Shown here: in pieces, positions 5,641 through 9,375 of the stretch
Layout of the letters: every line of letters starts with the position of its first letter
Position numbering within the stretch: position 1 is the stretch's first letter
NCBI GenBank assembly: GCA_002308615.1
Contig: DBWC01000022.1
Span: forward strand, 21,039-30,413
Direction of reading: 5' to 3'
Origin: Clostridiales bacterium UBA1248
Lineage (GTDB): Bacteria > Bacillota > Clostridia > Oscillospirales > CAG-272
DNA length: 9,375 nt
Made by a program: the position numbers and the translations under genes
The notes under the pieces: model-generated
Seen by the model: only the letters and a program-made list of their open reading frames with translations
What the model was told of the DNA's origin: nothing
The model's database searches: none

Positions 5641-6786
5641 ATGAAGAAAGTCGCGGTCCTGGGCTTTGGCGTCATCGGCGCCGGAGTATGCAAACTGTTA
5701 ACGGAGGGTACGGGCACAGCGGAGCTCAAATACATCTGCGATCTGCGCGACATACCCGGTCTGCCCTACGGCGAAAAGCATATAAAGGATTTTAGTATAA
5801 TTTTAAACGACCCGGAGATCGAAGCCGTTATAGAGGTCACAGGCGCAAGACGCGCGGCGTACGAGCGCTCGCTTGAAGCCATGCAGGCTAAAAAAAGCGT
5901 CATAACCTCAAACAAAGAAGTGGTCGCGGAATACGGAGTTGAGCTTTTGCAGGCGGCGCGCGACAACGGCGTTTCGTATCTGTTCGAGGCGGCGGTCGGC
6001 GGCGCGATACCGCTTATACGCGCACTGCGCACGAGTTTAAAAACAGATGAAATAAATCAGATCTATGGTATTCTGAACGGTACGACGAATTATATCCTGA
6101 CCAAAATGGCACAAAACGGCGAATCGTATGAAAACGCTCTGTGCGAGGCTCAGCGTCTCGGCTACGCGGAGCCGGACCCGACGGCGGACGTCGAGGGGCT
6201 CGACACGTGCAGAAAAACGTCGATCCTTTCCGCGTTTATTAACGGCGGACTCATTCCGCCGGAAAAAATAACCGCAAAAGGCATTTCCGGTGTAAAAGCG
6301 GAAGATCTTACTCTCGCCTCTATGCTCGGCGGCAAAATCAAACTGCTCGGCATCGCTGAGAAGACGCCGGACGGCAACGGCGTATCAGCCTGCGTCAAGC
6401 CGTGCTTCATACCATCCGGCAATATGCTTTGCGACGTTGACGACGTTTTCAACGCCATACTCGTAAAATGCAGTTATTCCGGCGACGTGCTTTTATACGG
6501 CAGAGGTGCCGGCGCGATACCGACCGCTGCGGCGTTAACGGCGGACGTGAACGAGGCGCTTTACGGCAAACCTTACGATCTGGCGTGGAAACGCACCGAA
6601 AACAGCGTAATATCCGGCGCAAAAAGAAAAGCGTTTGTAGTATCAAAAGGATGCCCGACAGGCATAAAAGAATTTTCGCCTTTATCCGAATGCAAATATA
6701 ACGGATACTTCGGATTTATTATCGAGGACGCTTCCGGAATAGAAAAGCTCGGTCCTGATATAACAGCCGTATACGACGTTTTATAA
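5641..6786 (+). CDS. hom: Homoserine dehydrogenase, short form without ACT domain
   Basis: Reduces aspartate semialdehyde to homoserine with NAD(P)H, at the branch to threonine and methionine. The 381-residue protein has an N-terminal Rossmann motif GFGVIGAGV (8-16), SNKEVVAEYG (90-99) with Lys92, FEAAVGGAIPLI (115-126), GILNGTTNYILTKM (143-156), and GYAEPDPTADVEGLDTCRK (174-192) with the second catalytic Lys192. GRGAGAIPTAAALTADV follows at 287-303. Firmicute homologues commonly run to about 430 residues with a C-terminal ACT domain that senses threonine. Here only about 60 residues follow the GRGAG motif, and I see no ACT pattern. ATG 5641 has AAAGGAAG seven bases upstream. No thrB or thrC is adjacent; the next gene is htrA, 87 bases on, with no terminator between. 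Confidence 0.95.
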   Translation: MKKVAVLGFGVIGAGVCKLLTEGTGTAELKYICDLRDIPGLPYGEKHIKDFSIILNDPEIEAVIEVTGARRAAYERSLEAMQAKKSVITSNKEVVAEYGVELLQAARDNGVSYLFEAAVGGAIPLIRALRTSLKTDEINQIYGILNGTTNYILTKMAQNGESYENALCEAQRLGYAEPDPTADVEGLDTCRKTSILSAFINGGLIPPEKITAKGISGVKAEDLTLASMLGGKIKLLGIAEKTPDGNGVSACVKPCFIPSGNMLCDVDDVFNAILVKCSYSGDVLLYGRGAGAIPTAAALTADVNEALYGKPYDLAWKRTENSVISGAKRKAFVVSKGCPTGIKEFSPLSECKYNGYFGFIIEDASGIEKLGPDITAVYDVL

Positions 6787-6819
6787 AATTCATTACAAAA
6801 ACAGTATCACGTCAAATAG

Positions 6820-6842
6820 TTTTCACATTCGGCGATTATAAT
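6820..6842 (+). promoter_or_regulatory. Possible htrA promoter with a TTTTCACA octamer
   Basis: A perfect TATAAT lies at 6837-6842, but there is no TGn extension and no recognisable -35 at 17 bp, unlike the other promoters here. TTTTCACA occupies 6820-6827 in the spacer position. This suggests an activator-dependent promoter; alternatively htrA is read from the hom promoter. Confidence 0.4.
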
Positions 6843-6873
6843 ACGAACGAAAGACCACGAAAGGAGACAGAAA

Positions 6874-8526
6874 ATGATTGACGATTATAATAACAACACG
6901 GACCCGGAAGAAAACAGACCGGAATCCATAAATGATAACGCGGAAGACGCAAATAACGTCGGCACAGACCCGGAGGCACCGGTAAACGAGACTCCGGCGG
7001 AAGAAGCAAAAGAAGAGATCCCGCACACGACCATACCCGGCGGAACGCAGAACCAGGATTTTTACAGCTCGTATCAGTCGCCGGACGGCCAGTACAGGAT
7101 AGTGTATAACCGCCCGCAGAACCCGGATCCTGAATCAGACCGTCAAAGAAACGGCAACGGCTGCGGATATCAAAATCCGCAGCAGCAATATCAGCAGCAA
7201 CAGTATCAACAGCAGCAGTATCAGCAGCAGTATCAGCAGCAATATCAGCAGCAATATCAGCAGCAGCAGTATCAGCAGTACAGACAGCCGTATACGGCGC
7301 GTCCGGCACAGCCTCAGAAAAAAAGCGGCGGCAAGATAGTCGCCGTAATAGCCATATGCGCCGCTTTGGCGATAATATTCTCAACGGTATGTCTCGTTTT
7401 CGGCTTGATAATAGCAAAGAGAACTCAGAACAACAATAACAATCAGCCTTCCGTAACGGAAAGAGGCGATACGGAAACACAGCGTATACTGGAGGAAACA
7501 AAAGAAACGACAGCGGCTGTAACGGAATCGGCGCCTCTTACGGATCCGGATGCGAAAATAAAAACGAGCGCGTCGGGACAACAGCTTCAAATGACGGAGG
7601 CGGCGGCAATGACCGTTGATTCCGTAGTCGAGATCCGCACGGAGCAGACGGTACAGGGCTCGTTCATGCAGCAGTACGTCGTACAGGGCGGAGGCTCCGG
7701 CGTAATAATCACGGAAGACGGATATATAGCAACTAACAACCACGTTATCGAGGACGCAACGCAGATAAAGGTAACGCTCAGGAACGGAAAATCCTACATG
7801 GGCACGCTTGTGGGCGCGGACGCCACGGCTGATCTGGCTGTCGTCAAGATAGACGCGACGGGACTTCAGCCCGCTACGTTCGGAGATTCGTCAAAGCTTG
7901 TCGTCGCGGAGACCGTGTTCGCCATAGGCAACCCGCTCGGCGAGCTCGGCGGCACCGTTACGCAGGGCATAATCTCCGCGCTTGAGAGGACCATAACCAT
8001 AGATAGAAAGGCTATGACGCTTCTTCAGACGACGGCGGCTATCAACCCCGGCAACTCCGGCGGCGGTCTGTTCAATTTAGCCGGCGAATGTATCGGTATA
8101 GTAAACGCGAAATCCTCCGGCAGCGGCATTGAAGGTCTGGCGTTCGCCATCCCGTCAAACACCGCGATAAAGGTCATTCAGGACATCATGCAGTACGGCT
8201 ACGTTCGCGGCAGAGTTGCGCTCGGCGTAACGATGGTGGACGTTTCCGATCAGTATACGTTATACAGATATAATCTTAAAGAATACGGCGTATACGTAAG
8301 CAGGGTCACCTCCGGCTCCGACGCCGAGAAAGCCGGCATACAGAGCGTTGACAGGATAGTTTCAATAAACGGAACGAAGATGGAGACGTCCTCCCAGGTA
8401 ACCAACTTCATACAGAAGTGCAGCGTGGGAGACGTGATAGAGGTCGTGATATCGAGGGACGGTATGCAGATGACGTTCAGCGTCACGCTTACGGAATACG
8501 TACCGGACAACAACCCGGCTGTATAA
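6874..8526 (+). CDS. htrA: HtrA/DegP-like membrane-anchored serine protease (S1C) with PDZ domain and Q/Y-rich cytoplasmic tail
   Basis: Envelope quality-control protease expected to degrade or refold misfolded exported proteins. The 550-residue layout is: an acidic, Asn/Glu/Pro-rich N-terminus (1-99); a glutamine/tyrosine repeat (103-136); a basic KKSGGK stretch; one membrane segment (about 154-181); a Thr/Glu linker (190-245); the trypsin-like domain (about 246-440); and one PDZ domain (about 448-540). The catalytic triad is complete: His290 in TNNHVI, Asp320 in TADLAVV and Ser395 in GNSGGG. The basic flank before the membrane segment puts the N-terminus inside and the protease outside. ATG 6874 has AAGGAG seven bases upstream. 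Family members in Firmicutes usually have a shorter cytoplasmic tail. A strong bidirectional terminator follows. Confidence 0.95.
   Translation: MIDDYNNNTDPEENRPESINDNAEDANNVGTDPEAPVNETPAEEAKEEIPHTTIPGGTQNQDFYSSYQSPDGQYRIVYNRPQNPDPESDRQRNGNGCGYQNPQQQYQQQQYQQQQYQQQYQQQYQQQYQQQQYQQYRQPYTARPAQPQKKSGGKIVAVIAICAALAIIFSTVCLVFGLIIAKRTQNNNNNQPSVTERGDTETQRILEETKETTAAVTESAPLTDPDAKIKTSASGQQLQMTEAAAMTVDSVVEIRTEQTVQGSFMQQYVVQGGGSGVIITEDGYIATNNHVIEDATQIKVTLRNGKSYMGTLVGADATADLAVVKIDATGLQPATFGDSSKLVVAETVFAIGNPLGELGGTVTQGIISALERTITIDRKAMTLLQTTAAINPGNSGGGLFNLAGECIGIVNAKSSGSGIEGLAFAIPSNTAIKVIQDIMQYGYVRGRVALGVTMVDVSDQYTLYRYNLKEYGVYVSRVTSGSDAEKAGIQSVDRIVSINGTKMETSSQVTNFIQKCSVGDVIEVVISRDGMQMTFSVTLTEYVPDNNPAV
7180..7281 (+). 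repeat. In-frame CAG/CAA-TAT repeat coding a Tyr-Gln tract in HtrA
   Basis: Residues 103-136 are Gln in runs of two to four separated by Tyr at 106, 111, 116, 120, 124, 128, 133 and 136. At the DNA level this is a string of CAG or CAA triplets with interspersed TAT (last one TAC). Unit lengths vary (12-15 bases, with a 9-base last unit), so copy-number change by slippage would stay in frame. Confidence 0.9.
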
Positions 8527-8544
8527 GTATCATAATTCAAAAAG

Positions 8545-8577
8545 CAAAGGGGCTGTTTGACAGCCCCTTGATTTTTT
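8545..8577. terminator. Bidirectional terminator between htrA and trmL
   Basis: AAGGGGCTG (8547-8555) pairs with CAGCCCCTT (8561-8569) over loop TTTGA. On the plus strand six T's follow (8572-8577), giving a strong terminator for htrA. On the minus strand the same stem is followed by TTGCTTTTTG, which can serve trmL. The plus-strand T-run overlaps the trmL stop codon (8576-8578). Confidence 0.9.
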
Positions 8578-9070
8578 ACCACGTATATTTCGTAAGCTGT
8601 CCCGCCTCGCGCAGACCGTCAAAATCACGCCGGCGCAAGACCTCGTAAACGGCGACGGCGACGGAGTTTGAGAGATTAAGCGAGCGGAGCGTGTCGCGCA
8701 TGGGGATACGCACGCACTTTTCCGGATTTGCGTATAAAAGCTCCTCCGGCAGTCCTTTCGTCTCTTTTCCGAAAACTATAAACACGCGTTTGGGGTACGT
8801 CACGTCTGTATAAGCCTGTTTTCCCTTTGTGGTAAAGAAAAACATCGCCTCGTCTTTGTTTTTATACAGAAATTCGTCAAGATTTTCATAATACGTTATA
8901 TCGAGCTTGTCCCAGTAATCGAGCCCGGCGCGCTTCAGTTTTCTGTCGTCTATCTCAAAGCCGAGCGGCTTGACGAGGTGAAGCGACGCGCCGACGGCGG
9001 CGCACGTTCTTGCGATATTTCCCGTATTCTGCGGGATTTCCGGCTCTATGAGCGCTATATTTATATCCAT
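8576..9070 (-). CDS. trmL: tRNA (cytidine/uridine-34 2'-O)-methyltransferase, SPOUT class
   Basis: Methylates the 2'-OH of the wobble nucleotide 34, in Escherichia coli of the two tRNA-Leu species, using S-adenosylmethionine. The 164-residue length matches TrmL/YibK. Motifs: PEIPQNTGNIARTCAA near the N-terminus, HLVKPLGF, KRAGLDYW, the trefoil-knot segments FGKETKGLP and IPMRDTLRSLNLSNSVAVAVYEV, and the C-terminal KYTW. The ATG at 9070 has AAGGAAG seven bases upstream. It is a single gene with promoter at 9131-9159, convergent with htrA and divergent from secA. The tRNA target in this organism is inferred from the family. Confidence 0.95.
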   Translation of the reverse strand: MDINIALIEPEIPQNTGNIARTCAAVGASLHLVKPLGFEIDDRKLKRAGLDYWDKLDITYYENLDEFLYKNKDEAMFFFTTKGKQAYTDVTYPKRVFIVFGKETKGLPEELLYANPEKCVRIPMRDTLRSLNLSNSVAVAVYEVLRRRDFDGLREAGQLTKYTW

Positions 9071-9129
9071 AACTTATCTTCCTTATGAAAATTTACAAAA
9101 TACGGTTTTATTTAACACCGCGCTTTTTG

Positions 9130-9145
9130 TATAATAGCATATAAT
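9130..9145 (+). promoter_or_regulatory. Two candidate -10 elements for secA
   Basis: TATAAT occurs twice on the plus strand, at 9130-9135 and 9140-9145, ten bases apart. Neither has a good -35: the first has only TTTATT at 9107-9112, the second nothing convincing. The secA promoter is therefore placed only tentatively. Confidence 0.4.
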
Positions 9146-9159
9146 GGGTATACAGTAAA
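9131..9159 (-). promoter_or_regulatory. Promoter of trmL
   Basis: On the minus strand TTTACT (9159-9154), a 17-bp spacer ending in TATGC (extended -10), and TATTAT (9136-9131). Predicted leader about 54 nt. The -10 overlaps a plus-strand TATAAT. Confidence 0.65.
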
Positions 9160-9198
9160 TAATCTATTTTTAAATAATAATAATCGGAGAAGTTAAAA

Positions 9199-9375
9199 AT
9201 GGGACTTATAACTAAAATATTCGGAACGTACAGCGACAGACAGGTCAAGAAAATAATACCTATCGTTGACAAAATAGAAGCGCTGGCGGAGGAATACAAG
9301 CAAAAGACGGACGCGGAGCTTCGCGCGATGACGGACAGCTTCAAAAAGCGTCTGGCGGACGGCGAGACGACGGAA
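9199..9375 (+). CDS. secA: Preprotein translocase ATPase SecA, first 59 codons, cut by the window edge
   Basis: SecA drives Sec-dependent protein export through SecYEG using ATP. The visible part is MGLITKIFGTYSDRQVKKII followed by PIVDKIEALAEEYKQKTDAE and then FKKRLADGE, the well-known SecA N-terminal helix region (usual pattern: IFGTxS-R, then I-DKI-ALE, then L-AKT-EFK-RL--GE). Walker motifs come later and lie outside. ATG 9199 has GGAGA eight bases upstream. Full length would be about 800-900 residues. Two secA genes occur in some Firmicutes, and the fragment cannot tell which this is, though it looks like the housekeeping one. Confidence 0.93.
   Translation, partial: MGLITKIFGTYSDRQVKKIIPIVDKIEALAEEYKQKTDAELRAMTDSFKKRLADGETTE

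Noticed and set aside
6787..6873. Terminator between hom and htrA
   Set aside because: No GC-containing hairpin followed by a T-run is visible; co-transcription remains possible.
7180..7281. Regular short repeats that resemble a CRISPR-like or satellite array
   Set aside because: Units are 9-15 bases, uninterrupted by unique spacers, and code in frame for Gln/Tyr within htrA.
6836..7501. Minus-strand open frame with Ala-Ala-Asp repeats
   Set aside because: It is the mirror of the CAG/TAT repeat in htrA; no ribosome binding site, and the plus-strand gene has a full protease domain in frame.
9108..9344. Minus-strand open frame running from inside secA across the secA/trmL spacer
   Set aside because: It is antisense to the SecA N-terminus and covers promoter DNA; composition is low-complexity and has no family resemblance.

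Overview
The window looks like a chromosomal housekeeping segment from an uncultured Clostridia-type Firmicute. Evidence: the type II (Firmicutes-style) IlvE, a membrane-anchored HtrA with an N-terminal cytoplasmic region, strong AGGAGG-type ribosome binding sites, TRTGn extended -10 promoters, and moderate-GC genes (many ATA isoleucine codons) separated by very AT-rich spacers. The genus cannot be fixed from this stretch. I see no mobile element, CRISPR array, tRNA, rRNA or phage gene, and no gap without a gene longer than about 220 bases.

Layout. The left half reads on the minus strand. From right to left it holds a xylose-isomerase-like TIM-barrel enzyme (4246-5031), a terminator that also carries the next promoter's -35, a tightly coupled ilvE - RluA-type pseudouridine synthase - DUF3810 metalloprotease-like operon (4142 down to 1080), and the first 314 codons of murA (944 leftwards, cut by the window edge). 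The right half is mostly plus strand: rpsT (ribosomal protein S20, GTG start, structured leader), hom (a short homoserine dehydrogenase without an ACT domain), and an htrA-like S1C protease with a glutamine/tyrosine repeat in its cytoplasmic tail. Then comes trmL on the minus strand, convergent with htrA across a bidirectional terminator, and the first 59 codons of secA on the plus strand, divergent from trmL.

Function. The genes serve cell wall synthesis (murA), amino acid metabolism (ilvE, hom), RNA modification and translation (RluA family, trmL, rpsT), and protein export with envelope quality control (secA, htrA). Only ilvE-rluA-DUF3810 is clearly one operon; hom and htrA may be co-transcribed because no terminator separates them.

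The most notable features are in the spacers. Six promoters share one strict layout (17-bp spacer plus TGn extended -10). Two inverted repeats are built into or around promoters. The rpsT leader has a hairpin whose loop can pair with the Shine-Dalgarno sequence. The trmL and secA -10 elements appear to overlap. I did not find a convincing new multi-gene system; the candidates below are regulatory details and divergent protein features.
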